NCBI GenBank assembly: GCA_964036295.1
Contig: OZ038470.1
Location: forward strand, 9,515,078 to 9,579,077
DNA length: 64,000 nucleotides
Source of the DNA: Plumapathes pennacea
Lineage: Eukaryota; Cnidaria; Anthozoa; Antipatharia; Myriopathidae
Direction of reading: 5' to 3'
Below, piece by piece: positions 16,402-29,072 of the stretch. How positions within the stretch are numbered: position 1 is the first letter of the stretch; every line of letters begins with the position of its first letter. The translations under genes and the position numbers were made by a program. The notes beneath the pieces are model-generated. The model saw only the letters and a list, made by a program, of their open reading frames with translations. It searched no databases and was not told the DNA's origin.

Positions 16402-17785
16402 CTAGACTGGCCTTGCCAGTGAGCTAGCGGTGTGAGTTGGGTCGAGACCAGAATATAAAATGGAAAGTAGGGGACAAGAGCGGAACTCCCAAGAGAGACT
16501 TCCAATTTCTCACCATAAAAATATCACACAGTATAGAGAACTTGGGTTTTGACACCTTGATTAAACTAAAAATTATTATTACAACACTCATGCACTTGCT
16601 TCTTAAAGGTTGAGCGACCCTGCATCTTGAGAATGCGTGACATCTTTTTATGCACAATCGATTATGACAGTTTGACCTTGACTCATATTTCTAATCAGAG
16701 GCCACGATTAATCCAGCCTTCTCTTCACTACTTATGTGTTTTCTTTTGTTAACTCAATACGTTTCTTCTATCAGGCTTTCGAGTATTCGTGCTCTGTAAC
16801 AAATATAAAATTGAACGCGAGGAATGTCACACGAGAGATGTTTACAATATTATTGCGCTTTTGTTCACAGTGTGTTCAGTCCATTTGTGACTGCAAACTC
16901 AATCCTCAGAATTATTTCGGTGTATTTTTCATTTCTGGTATTTAATGAACATTGCGAAACAAAGACTACATGATCGAATGAAAGAAACACTTCAACAGGC
17001 AATGTACGATACGCAGAAGAATTTCATGAGGCAACAGATGTCATGTACAGAGTATAGCATAAAGCGTCATTGTTTTACGGCTAAAGCTCACCGTAGCTTT
17101 GGTTTCCGTTTTCGCCCTGTTATCTTCCCAAAAGTATTTCGTGTTGCCACAGAAAGTTTCGTCGGGACTAAATACTTATCGGCGACAGAGATATTTGCAA
17201 TACCCCAGAAGTACCATCAAACATTTGTTTACGGCTATTCTCAAAGCTTGTGCGGTGAACGCGAGCCAAAATCTTTTCCTAAAATCCAGTTTATCAGCAA
17301 CAGATGTCATGTACAGAGTAAAGCATAAAGCGTCATTGTTTTATGGCTAAAGCTCACCGTAGCTTTGGTTTCTGCTTTCGCCCTGTTATCTTCCCAAAAA
17401 TATTTCGTGTCGCCACAGAAAGTTTCGTAGGGACTAAATATTTATCGGCGACAGCGGTACCATCAAATATTTGTTTACGGCTATTCTCAAAGCTTCCGCG
17501 ATGAACGCGAGCCAAAATCGTTCCCGAAAATCCAGTTTATCCGTGCATATTCCACAGAGCCAAATGGTGTTGAGTTTGGATGGGATGCAGTTAACTTTTA
17601 CACACAAGTAACGAGCAATTCACTGGCCACATCTCGAGTTGTTTAGTGAAGTCAATTACGTCATCGCCCAGCACGTGATAATATGAACCAATCACCGTGT
17701 GCTGATTCTCGACCCACAAAAAGGAAAAATAAAAAATAAAAATTCCCATTTTTAAGCTCTCGTGGGCCCCAGGCCCCCGCGAGCA
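16402..17785 (-). mobile_element. Helitron-like non-autonomous element, copy A
   Basis: On the minus strand the element starts near 17,785 with GCTCGCGGGGGCCTGGGGCCC (GC-rich hairpin) and ends at 16,402 with the hairpin ACTGGCAAGGCCAGT followed by CTAG and a T. Internally a segment of about 265 bp is tandemly duplicated (17,035 and 17,300). It encodes no protein; short ORFs recur in copies only because the DNA is repeated. Hairpin plus CTAG next to T is the 3' signature of Helitrons. The 5' end is less clear. Confidence 0.65.
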
Positions 17786-18500
17786 AAAAACAGCCTCCTT
17801 TTTAAAGCTTGTGCGCTAGCCACAAGTAAATACGATGAAAAGAGCATGGATTTAAAGCTCGTCGGGCAACGTCCACAAGCAATAAAGGAGCTATGTGCCT
17901 TTGCTCGTAGCCAAATTTATTATTCCAACCTTGCGTTGTGGTCATTGCCCAGTAAACAGAGCTTAGGCATGGCTGAAGTCGCTCCTGGCTATTACGGGTT
18001 TTAAACTTTAACTTGCGCTTGTCAAACAACTGAGAACTTACCAAAATGGTTCTGAAATACAACAGATCGACTGGCAAAATCAAAATAACTCAAAAAAATG
18101 TTCTCCTACCTTTGTATTGAGAGCTTCCGACTATAACGGTTCTTTTTTTACTACAGCCGACCTGCATTTTCCACGGCAGTTTGAAGAACGCTTGCTAAAC
18201 AAACGGGGTAGTTTATCAAAACTTTAATGGCTTGGACAATAAAGGATTGACTGGCAATAGTCCAGATTTTCATGTAGGAACGAAAAACACTTGACTTCCG
18301 TTTTGTGACGCGACATGCTCAAAAACATTTCCTTATTTGGAAGTCCATTTTTGACAGCACCGGGAAACACGACATGGGACACATCCCAGGTGGACTAATC
18401 ACATAAAGTGCGCTTTTCACCACTTCGTGGTGAATGCAAGCTTCAAAATCACGTACCCCACCTCCTTCGTTCTTTTCAATGTTGAACTATATATAGCAGT
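17786..18500. repeat. Fragments of dispersed repeats, no gene
   Basis: 17,960-18,080 resembles 63,225-63,345, and 18,150-18,420 resembles 57,710-57,920. No coding signal. Confidence 0.5.
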
Positions 18501-18941
18501 TAGCCACAGCGGTCAACATGCCGTTCCCAACAACATTGAACAGGGAGACGAGGAAAGGGGGCCAAAGTAGATGCAGTGTCTGGACAAATTGTTGAAGATT
18601 TTCTTGGGCGGAAACAATACTTCTCTTCACACACACAAACGCACTCTGCACTCTGACAATAGTCAAATGGACACAACTGGCTTAAGGTGGTGGTTTCATT
18701 CTCTGGTTGTCATGGCTAGTACAGAATAAAATACATATCGGCAATATCGCTGTAGCAACTTCATAAAAAATATCTGCATCTGTTACGTACACGTTGTATA
18801 AAAGCATTTACTAATGCAATTATTACAATTCGAAAATGCATATATATTGCATACATTTAGAAAATAGTTATTATATCGTGTACATCACACGTAAAAAATA
18901 AAAAATACAACCCATTGAAAGCTACACAACTAGTAACACCT

Positions 18942-18953
18942 AATAATAATAAC

Positions 18954-19008
<55 letters not shown>
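18942..19008. repeat. (TAA)n microsatellite
   Basis: About 22 near-perfect AAT/TAA units. Confidence 0.95.
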
Positions 19009-19009
<1 letters not shown>

Positions 19010-22000
19010 AGTAAGCCTTCAAGTAGGGACAAATACACTATTTTCTTCTGACATTGATAGAAAACGATCCTCTTCATTAAGTACAACTGACTGAAGAGAC
19101 CTTCATTTGAGTATGATCTGTCTTGCATTATTCGTATGTTCCTCTGCGCAATGTTCATGTCCAATACATGGGGTCTGCAAGCAAAGCACGTCCTTTTGAG
19201 TAATTGTATGTTAATTACATAGTTGCAAAGTTGTTTTTAACGGTGCATTTATTCTAAATACAGTGAAAATTTTAATGAAATATTCACATTGTGCTATTTA
19301 TTAAAATCAAAATCTTCTTTTACAATAACACGTCAGTTTCTCGCTTTGTGATTTGCTGTTTTTCATCATCACTGACGACAGTAACTTGGACGAAGAATAT
19401 GAATTCAAATTTTACGTCAATTCTTGCAAAAGCAACATGAAGCAATTGAAGTAGAAAAACAGAAGGCTCGGATGCGAAACTCCTTGAGCTTTGTCTTGAA
19501 ATTATCAAGAAAACTGCAGCAGAAAAAAGTCTAGTTTAATTTCTTTCCAGCGTCTTTAACAGAATTAAACTTTGCATGCGGCAAATCACGTCAAGCTGTT
19601 CTTTTTCAGCCAATAAAATGTCTTGAACTTAACCTCAACCAATTAAAAAGCGATAAGGTGTTGACAATACTTCGGTCAAATCGAACAAAATCCAGTTTTC
19701 TTGCATGTTTTCCCCGCTTCGTCGCTTGATTTTGTTATTGTAAAAAACAAACTGACGTCAGTTTTGTGTCTGTCCTCTTATTGATGATGAAATATCAAGT
19801 TGACCAGAGGCGATTGAAAAAAAGAAAAAAAAAAAAGTCACAAAAGAAAAACGAGTTGCACTCTTTCCGCTCAAGGAACTTTGCTGTGGCTTTCGATGAA
19901 AGGGAACCTCGGCATACAATTCCTGGCCTTAACAGTACAATTACCAAGAAGCCTTGCAAGCACGTCAAGTTGAAGTTTAAATGGGCTCAGCCATGAGTTA
20001 CACATGCGTCTCTTTAAAATAACACAGTGCGCATATTTAATAACCTTCAGCGGCTAATTCAGTTTGTTTTGTATCTGAACCTCAAAACAGGTTAAAATTC
20101 GCCTACAATCAAAGCAAAACCTGACGGCTTTACTTCAAAGTATACGAACCGTACCTCACTAGTTTCTGCAGCGCTCAAATCCAGCCATATTTCGAACGGC
20201 TTGTCAACAGTATAAATTGTATAATTAGCTCATTGTATAAACCACCTCGCTCAAATTGCTGCATAATTATCGAATAGACAGCTTTCCAACAAAGAAAAAA
20301 GAAATCGTCTGAGCAAGCGATTAAGTTCCGATTCTGCTGAGAGGAATACACCAGCTGAAACTGTTCATGTAAAAATCACTGGCTCATAGCATAACATATT
20401 TCTTCAAGTGATACAGTCAGTAATACACACAAGGATATGGCTAGCATAACTAGCTGTCTTCAATAATTTCAAAACAAAGAGTAGTCCTCATGCAACTTGC
20501 GAAAATTATCATTTCCATGGCAGCGCTTGTGACGAGCAAAACATTTTGGCAATTTCATGTAGAAACGGTGAAATTTGCCTTTGCGACTGCTTGATTTCCA
20601 CCGAATGAACTTTGCTTTCCCTTCCTGATAATGTATCTCAGTTTTAAGACAAAAGACGTGGCCTAATTTGCACTTTGTTGTGCTCTAGTTTCGCTTCGTT
20701 TCATCCGCCATTAATCAAGCTTGAAAACGTTAGCTTCACTTTTTCAAGTTTTGCGAGCTGAGCTACCACGCGTCACAGCTCATGACCGAGCCCCTTTAAA
20801 GGTAATGTATATTTTGAAACGTGCATTTCAGTATCATTTAAATTCTGGCCCACAAATGCATCTCGTCTAAACACATGATTCAGTGTACACAGACCTCTAA
20901 GGAAAAAAAACCTTTTTGGTACCAGATCCGAAAATGCAGAAATGGAGTAACAGAAGTACTTATAGAGTTCACTTGGCAACCCGGAATGACAAAAACTGTC
21001 AAAAAATGACTTGCGCACCCTCCTAATATTTCAGTTATACTTCGTCAAAACTCTAAAATCCAAAAGAAATAACAATGTGTACTGCATTGTATTGTTGTGG
21101 AACACAGCAAGCCGCAACTTTCAATATTTCATCCTTGCTTTCTTAATTAATTTATTGTATGACAATTATTCAATTAATTGTTACATCTTTCAGAGTCACA
21201 GTCCTTAAAACAATGCAAAATATGGTGATTTGACGATTTCTTCAGGGTTGAGTGGGTGTGTTGACCCGTTCTCAAAACGCCATTACCTGCATTCCAAATT
21301 TCCCCCTATTTAGACATAGATACCAAACGTTTTGCCCTATTTCAGACCTGTATTTTGAAATTTACCCTCCCCACCGACTTTTAACGGCTTGTGAATGATT
21401 CTCACTGTAACTGCCTAAGGGCCAAGGACTGAAATGGCAGCATTTCCCGAATCACAGGTTTCCGTTTGACCAGTAAGTAAATCAGACAAAATAATGGAGT
21501 GATTTGGGTGCCACTCATGAAATAGTAACTCCACCCCAAGGCGAGTTACTTTATCACTGCTGAATTTCAAATCTTTCGAGAATGAAAGCCTTCTCTGCAC
21601 ACGAAATACAAATGTTTCACTGATGTTTAAGACAAAACACATAAAGACGAACTATGAAACTGCCTTTGCCATACGTAACTTGATTGGACGAGGAAAGAGG
21701 TAGAGGCAACACGAGTAACTAATTATAGTACTGATTGGGTAGTGCGTATTGCATATGCACTACCCATTGCGTGGTTCAGCTAAAAAAACCACTCTATATT
21801 CTGCAACGCTAGAGCGGTTTTCGCTTTACTGTCAAAAGTAATTGTGTAGTGCTTTTAAGCTAAATTCGCTTTGTAATTGGTCCACATTGCGTATCTTAGC
21901 CTTCTTGACTAACTTACCAGGGTGGGCTAGGGCTCTTTGAACTTGGCGAATGGCTAAAGCTTGTTTGGGGACTAGGAATAGCAAGGTCCAGGATCCAAGT

Positions 22001-22150
22001 CATACAGCAGTGCAAGGCCTGGTAACAAAGGCATAAAGTTACTCGTGTACATCATTGAACACCTAAACAGACAAGCTACAATCAAATGCAAAAGTAGTTG
22101 AGACACTGTGCATATTTTGAGCAATTTATCGGCTTTTAAGTTTTGTTTAT
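19010..22150. other. 3.1 kb without recognisable gene
   Basis: AT-rich non-coding sequence. Only short shadow ORFs occur. A small hairpin around GGGTAGTGC at 21,737-21,766 is the only clear structure. Confidence 0.5.
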
Positions 22151-22154
22151 TTCT

Positions 22155-22246
22155 GCCCCCCTTCCCCCGTCTCAATGTTGTTCGGGCCTGAAATCTCACT
22201 GTACGATATTGGATACTCAACATTGAAACGGGGGAGGGGGGGGGGA
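22155..22246. repeat. Short foldback with CAATGTTG arms
   Basis: CCCCCGTCTCAATGTTG at the left pairs with CAACATTGAAACGGGGG at the right. A related foldback lies at 42,573-42,668. Confidence 0.6.
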
Positions 22247-23225
22247 AAGATGCTGTCAAACACAATCCAGATAAGAGTGACGGAATAGAGGAGAAAATTG
22301 GGTCTTTTTTGCGTTTGATTGTCTGAAGCGGTTAATGTGCTATTTCTCTGTGAATATTTGAGGTATCTGCATAGAATTTGCATAACGTACGCATGGTCCG
22401 ACTACCGTTTGCAAAACAGTTAGAAATGTGTTACAACGGCAGTTTTCGAGATTTGGCAAGGAATTTCCTTTGTAAATTAAACGTTTTTAAACGCACATAA
22501 TTGTCACAGCTGGGTATCCATCTTATTAAACCTTACTTTACTCATTGTCTATTGGTGTGAAAGTTCAGTGATGCACGTCATGTCATTTTCTGGTTTTCAG
22601 TAACAATTCTGGAACAGTTGATGTAGTCTTTACGTGTTCGGCCCTCACTTTAGGCCTAAAATGGGCTGTGAGGTATACGTGCGTAAGAGCAGGCGTGACT
22701 CTGTTTACGCGCGATAGCGTGTTAACGCCTAAACAATTTTAGGGAAAGAAGTCACGCTCAGCACTAATGCACCTTTTTTACCTATAATTTGTGTGTGCTA
22801 TATAAACCTGGGGTTTTCACCTGCTTTCAAACATTCTCGCTGAGTTTATACATCGTTTAGGCAGTTCAATCGTTATCTGAGTGCATCAGAATATCACAGA
22901 AAGGAGACATGGAAGACATTCAACCGTATTTATCAGAACTAGATGGTTGGGATGACGGTCAAAATTTCCCATCTGAACCAAGCACAACATTGCCCATTGG
23001 ACAGGCATCTGAAGTGAATGAGACACATAAGTAATGTGATTGACGAGCGAGAAACTCTGATACTGTCTGTGCGATGACGAGTATTCAATTTTAGCTATTG
23101 GATTCCCGCAGAGGAGCAGAAAGACATTCCACCGTACCCGAAATGCTTCTCTAAGCTTATTCTCGGCCGAAATTGAGTGAACGATCATCACAATGTCCAG
23201 CATATTCATATCCATGACGATTTCA

Positions 23226-23317
23226 ACGGTCTACCACGGTCTACCATGTAAACAAAAGATTATTTACATAATTCCTTTTGTTCTGATGGTAGACCATGGT
23301 AGACCGTGGTAGACCGT
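23226..23317. repeat. Inverted arrays of CGGTCTACCA
   Basis: ACGGTCTACCACGGTCTACC on the left is mirrored by three GGTAGACC units on the right around a 35-bp centre. Confidence 0.7.
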
Positions 23318-23624
23318 TGGTTTTCCGTCAAAACAGGTTTTTGTTTTCGCCAATTAGCTTTAAAATAGTGAGAGTTCATTGAACAAAACGTAACATGCAC
23401 GAAATAGCCTCCATAGTGTTTACTTCAGACCGTATTTGTGGCAAACATACCATCAATCAATAACACACTGGAAGTAATATTGTACTAGTCTTATCCCGTC
23501 ATTTCCGGATATTTCAAATTTGATACAATTTGGAACATTAAAAGATAATCGCCCCACCTCCAAAGAACCTTGGGACTTAGTTTTCCTAATAGAAGATAAC
23601 ACAGTGATGAATCATAGCTACCGG

Positions 23625-24800
23625 GTGCTGAGCACAATCCCAGATGCCAATATTGTGTTAAACAGACATTTCTTCAGAAAGGAATAGCAAAATACAGTCA
23701 CCGTGGCAAACTTCACCTTTTACAATAACAGGATTGTAGTTTTCAGAATCCAAGTTTTGACAAGACGACAACACACAATTCAATGAAAAGTGGAATTTTC
23801 GTATTGAACGAGGACTGCTCTATACAGTGTATTTTGAAATCATTGAAGACGTAGACAATAGTGTTTTGGGTTTATATTCCTTTGCTAGAAAAGAGGTAAA
23901 GCTATGGCTTTCAGGCACCCGTGAGTTGAAAAAATTACATCAATTAACGTACAGTACGCGTATGCTATTTAAAGTCGTGTTATCATTCGTGTATTTTAAC
24001 AATCGCCGTACATTTTGTCGTTTGATGCCAGGGGAACTTGCGTTGAAGGACAAACAAGATTTTGTCGTGACCTTTTCGTTCGTTTTCAAAGCTATTTCAG
24101 AGTGCCCCCGTGCAAGATTGTGTAAAAGGTATTGTGTACAAGCTTCCCAATTCAAAGCTATAGAGTCCGGATACAAGGCCAAGCAGTTCGACAGGCGGGT
24201 GTAAAAAGCCTGAATATTTTGCCATTGCATGGGAGGCAAGCTTGGAGCCGTAAAATGAATAAAACGATTTCTTAAGGCATCGACTGGAGCCGACCTGAAC
24301 TCAATCCCAGACGCCAATATTGTGTTAAAACTCAGATACTTCTTCAGAAAGGACCAGCAAAATACAGTCGGTGGAATTAAACAAGAACTGTGGCAAATTT
24401 CACCGCTTGACATTTACAGCATTAAAGTTTGCAGGATCCAAGTATTGACAAGACTGCCGCCGGCCCTCAATGCAATAGAAATGAATTTTTTTGGAATTCG
24501 TACAGTATAAGGGCTGCTCTATATTTCGAAATTGCTGAAGGTTAACATAGACGGCAGCGTTTGGGGTGTTGTACCATTTGCTGGAAAAGACTTAAAACTA
24601 TGACTTTTAGGAACGGGTCAGTTCTTAATAATTACAGTTGATGTACAGTATGCTTACTGGAAAACGTCTTTTCATTCGTGTATTTCAACAGTCGCCATAT
24701 GTTCATGCCCTGGAACTGTCATGAAGGCCAAGTAGGATTATATTGTGACCTTTTCGCTAATTTTTTAGCTATTTTAGAGTGTCTTCGTGCAAGATAAACT
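23625..24800. repeat. Diverged tandem duplication, unit about 680 bp
   Basis: Landmarks such as CCAATATTGTGTTAAA (23,649 and 24,312) and CATTCGTGTATTT (23,985 and 24,673) occur in the same order twice. The ORF at 23,827-24,204 is not preserved in the second unit, so it is probably not coding. Confidence 0.6.
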
Positions 24801-24908
24801 TTCTCGTTAGGGGTTTCCCTTATTTTAAACCCTGTGTCTGAGACATTGCATTTGCATAATTGCTATATTTCGGAGACTTCAAAAGAGTAAACAAGCGACT
24901 CGCTCTTT

Positions 24909-26050
24909 GCTCGTGGGGGCCTGGGGCCCAAGCGCCCAAGCGAGCTTAAAAATGAGCATTTTTATTTTTTATTTTTTCCTTTTTGTGGGTCGAGAATCAG
25001 CACACGGTGATTGGTTCATATTATCACGTGCTGGGCGATGACGTAATTGACTTCGCTAAACAACTCGAGATGTGGCCAGTGAAATGCTCGTTACTTGTGT
25101 GTAAAAGTTAACTGCATCCCATCCAAACTCAACACCATTTGGCTTTGTGGAATATGCACGGATAAACTGGATTTTCGGGAACGATTTTGGCTCGCGTTCA
25201 CCGCGGAAGCTTTGAGAATAGCCGTAAACAAATATTTGATGGTACCGCTGTCGCTGATAAACATTTAGTCCCGACGAAACTTTCTGTGGCAACACGAAAT
25301 ACTTTTGGGAAGATAACAGGGCGAAAGCAGAAACCAAAGCTACGGTGAGCTTTAGCCGTAAAACAATGACGCTTTATGCTTTACTCTGTACATGACATCT
25401 GTTGCCTCATAAAATTCTTCTGCGTATCGTACATTGCCTGTTGAAGTGTTTCTTTCATTCGATCATGTAGCCTTTGTTTTGCAATGGTCATTGAATACCA
25501 GAAATGAAAAATACACCGAAATAATTCTGAGGATTGAGTTTGCAGTCACAAATGGACTGAACACACTGTGAACAAAAGCACAATAATGCTGTAAACATCT
25601 CTCGTGTGACATTCCTCGCGTTCAATTTTATATTTGTTACAGAGCACGAATACTCGAAAGCCTGATAGAAGAAACGTATTGAGTTAACAAAAGAAAACAC
25701 ATAAGTAGTGAAGCGAAGGCTGGATTAATCGTGGCCTCTGATTAGAAATATGAGTCAAGGTCAAACTGTGATAATCGATTGTGCATAAAAAGATGTCACG
25801 CATTCTCAAGATGCAGGGTCGCTCAACCTTTAAGAAGCAAGTGTATGAGTGTTGTAATAATAATTTTTAGTTTAATCAAGGTGTCAAAAGAGCAAGGTGT
25901 CATACGCCAAGTTCTCTATACTGTGTGATATTTTTATGGTGAGAAATTGGAAGTCTCTCTTGGGAGTTCCGCTCTTGTCCCCTACTTTCCATTTTATATT
26001 CTAGTCTCGACCCAACTCACGCCGCGAGCTCACTGGCAAGGCCAGTCTAG
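24909..26050 (+). mobile_element. Helitron-like non-autonomous element, copy B
   Basis: Same family as copy A in the other orientation. It starts with the GC-rich hairpin (GCTCGTGGGGGCCTGGGGCCC) and ends with ACTGGCAAGGCCAGT and CTAG at 26,047-26,050, followed by T. It has a single internal unit. Confidence 0.65.
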
Positions 26051-26366
26051 TTCAGTTTTAAATTTGCTGCACTCAAAGAAGCGTAATTTATAAAGAAGAA
26101 AACCATACATGTAGTTGGTTAGGATGCAGCGTTGGCTGGAGAAATAGCGGCTTTTGTTAAAATAAAATAGAAATCGTCAAAGATCGACTTTCCTTTACTG
26201 TGCAAAACTGATTGGAAACGATTCTAATTGCGCTTTTCTTGGATTGCGACACAGTCTCGGATGTATTCTCTAGTTGGGTGTAAAAAGTTGTCTTAGCGAA
26301 TTTGGAGTTTAGCTTGTCCACCAACACTTGAAAATGCATCACTATTCTCAGCGGTCTCCCCCTGTG

Positions 26367-28000
26367 TATATAAGGGTTGAGCATCCACCCACTATTCGCA
26401 CTTGAGATCTTCGGTTGGGGCAGCAGGTTCTCGTAGCGCTCTTAAGTATACTGTTACTAGTTGCAATTCTGCTCTAGCTTATGGCTTCCAATCGCCCCTC
26501 TGCCATTACTACTCAGCCTCAAGTTCCTCAAGCTGCTGGGCTCGCGCCGGTGGTTTCAGTCGCCGCTTCTCAGCTTTCCAACACTTCTGGTTCTCAACCT
26601 TCACAGCCTTCTGCAAGTTCTGCTTCTGGCTCTCAAGCGCCGGTGGTTGCCCCTCAACCAGACCCTCACTTGGAAGTAAGTCCTCAGAGTATTCTGTCTC
26701 TCGTATTACTGCTTTCTATTCAGTGCATTTACTTTTATCAGTTTCGATTCTCGCTACCGCTTGCTCAGTTTGCCTTTTTAGTGTTGATTTATTGCTTTTT
26801 ATATAGTCTCCTTCGCCTTTTTCTGCTTTTAGTATTATTTGTCTCTAGTTCTTAGTTATTTCTAGCCAGTAACTTTTAGTGCGGTAGCAGTTGTATGGTA
26901 CAACGTTCCTTGTTGCCGTTCTGCATATTTATTGGCATTTTACCGTTATTCTGTGCGCAATTGTTTTTGCCCTGATTTCGTGTTCATCCAAGCGGTATGT
27001 CCACAATTCTTTTGGGCTCATTGCGTGTCTATCCAGGCGTTACGTCCGCAATTGCTTGTGCTGATTTAGTATTCAGCCGGGCGGTATTTCCACAAGATGT
27101 CCTTGTGCTGATTTAGTGTTCAACCAGGTGGTATGTCCGCAATTATTTTTGTGCTGATTTCGCGTTTAGCCGGGGCAGTATGTCCGCAGTTATTTTTGTG
27201 CTCATTTTGTGTTCAGCTGGGCGGTATGCCCACAATTGTTTTGTGCTGATCTCGTGTTCAGCCGGGCGGTTTCTCCGCAATTTGTTTGTGCTGATTTATG
27301 TTCAGCTGGGCGGTATTTCTGCAATTGTTTTTGTGCTGACTCCGCAAATTTTGTGGTTCTGGTTTCATGTTTTTCAAGGTTGGGATCTTTAGTCACTAGT
27401 CTGCATAGAGTTCCTTTCCGAAGTCTCTATAGCTCGACCTCATCTAGAGTTATCGGCTATACCTGTTGGCTAACTTAGGGTGCCATTTGTCTTTGTCTTC
27501 TCTAGGAAGATACAGTTGCTGCCCTTCAGGCTCGGATCGCCGTGCTCGAGGATTCTGCAAAGCCCTCGGTAGCGTCGGCGTTATTCAGGATTTACGATTA
27601 TTCTAAGCGGTCAAAGGACGACTTTGATAAGTAGAAGACTATCTCTTTGGTGGAATTCCTAGAATACACTGCCAAGTCTATGGCACACGAGAAAGCACCG
27701 TACTACCAAGTGGTCTTGCTCAGCCTCAAGGAAAAGTTGTCCACTCCAGTGGACAGGTTCCGGTCCTATTTCCTGTCCCTCTCGGGAGACTATAAAAAAG
27801 TCTTGACCACCATGACCAAAGTCGATCCTCTCATAGACGCCTTCCTCAAAGAAGCAGCCCATACACCAGGGGCTCGGAAGACGCCCGTGGAGTCACGTGC
27901 TATTTCTGCGGAGTCAAAGGTCACATGAAAGCCAGATGCTTCAGGTGGAAGAGAGAGAGGAGGCTCTCAACGGAGTTATCCTTCTTCCTCCAAGAGTTTT
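26367..28000 (+). pseudogene. Spliced gag-like retroelement gene with zinc knuckle, disrupted
   Basis: TATATAAG at 26,367 precedes ATG 26,481. Exon 1 is Ser/Pro/Gln-rich and ends at TTGGAA/GTAAGT (26,675). Exon 2 starts after CTTCTCTAG at 27,506 in the same frame, with a short coiled coil (VAALQARIAVLED). A TAG stop follows at about 27,632, then LVEFLEYTAKSMAHEKAPYY and a helical gag-like body. A CCHC knuckle (CYFCGVKGHMKARC, 27,896-27,938) is reached one frame over. Gag proteins of LTR or tyrosine-recombinase elements have this layout. No polymerase follows. Confidence 0.5.
26930..27350. repeat. Tandem repeat inside the gag-like gene intron
   Basis: Units of about 45-60 bp built on GTGCTGATTT, GTTCAGCCGGGCGGTAT and CCGCAATTGTTTTT recur about eight times. 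Confidence 0.8.
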
Positions 28001-28928
28001 GGTGGTCCATCAAATTGAGCATACGTTCCTGTAGTATGATCCCAGTTAATAATGAATGCTAACGCTGTTATGATCACATTGTCTCCTGTCGTTATTGGCA
28101 TCATCGGTTTTGAGAATGGGTAGTGCTCCTCAAGTTCTCTCATCTTGTGATCCATATGACCCTCTGGCTGAAGAGTACTCTGCCCTCAATAGTTCGAGAC
28201 TTTTTTCAGATGCTTTCCCTAATTCTTCTAGGCAGGACGCCTAGTTTAATTATAGCATCGATTTATTTGTAGTAGACCCCCTTTGTATACATGATATGTT
28301 ACCAAATGCTTTTCAGGTACGTTATTTACTTTAAGATATTCCTTTTCTTTTTGAGGTTTGGGGTCTTGGGTATTTTTAGTGTGGGTCCTTTGGATTGCTA
28401 TTTATAGGCACCCCTTGATACTCCCTTCAAGGGGATCGACTATCAGTTATCCCATTACTCAACCATTATATAGCAGGGGAGACCGGTTAGAATAGACAAA
28501 AAATCCCGCTTCCCAAAAATCCACCACAGGGCGAGGGGATATCTGCAATTATCGTATTTTTGGTTTTAATATGAATATTACTTATCTAAATTAGAGTGCG
28601 GCAATTACAAGGAAAACTCGCAAGAACGCACAAGAGAAGCAACAGAAGAAAACTATTTCTGTACACTTTTCAGCTTAGGAAACCTTTGCAATTACAAAAT
28701 GCAAACCATTTCACGGTTCAGTCAAAAATCCAATATTGATTCAAGCCCTGCTCAATCGAACAAATAAATTGGCGAGGATGCTCGGAAAATTCAGCGGAAC
28801 CATTTTGTTTAATCAAAGCCTTATCAAAATTTTCCTCAGGAAAATCTCTGTGTAGGACTTTTATAGTGCGCCCCCGAGTTTAAGGAGAAAAAAGCAAGAT
28901 GCAAAAACAGACAAGCAGATAACCATAC

Positions 28929-29072
28929 CTGTTGCCACCGTGAGTTTATGTCATCCATGGCACGTTGCGAGGACTGGAGCTCCAATCTTGAGCAGCACAT
29001 TTGCAGAGCCTTACCTTCCTGAAGGAGGACCTTGACTTTGGAGTAGTTACTGCTTATTTGTCGCTGCAGGAT
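28929..29072 (-). CDS. Spectrin-repeat gene, exon at 29.0 kb (48 codons)
   Basis: ACCEPTOR CTTATAG and donor CAG/GTATGG flank an open phase-0 frame ending in AMDDINSRWQQ, the end of a first helix with its conserved Trp. The repeat continues in a later exon that I did not find in the window. Confidence 0.65.

Noticed and set aside
18940..19164. Poly-Tyr ORF
   Set aside because: Translation of the (TAA)n microsatellite.
19766..19996. Lys-rich 76-codon ORF
   Set aside because: Driven by an A-rich tract; no promoter, splice context or family.
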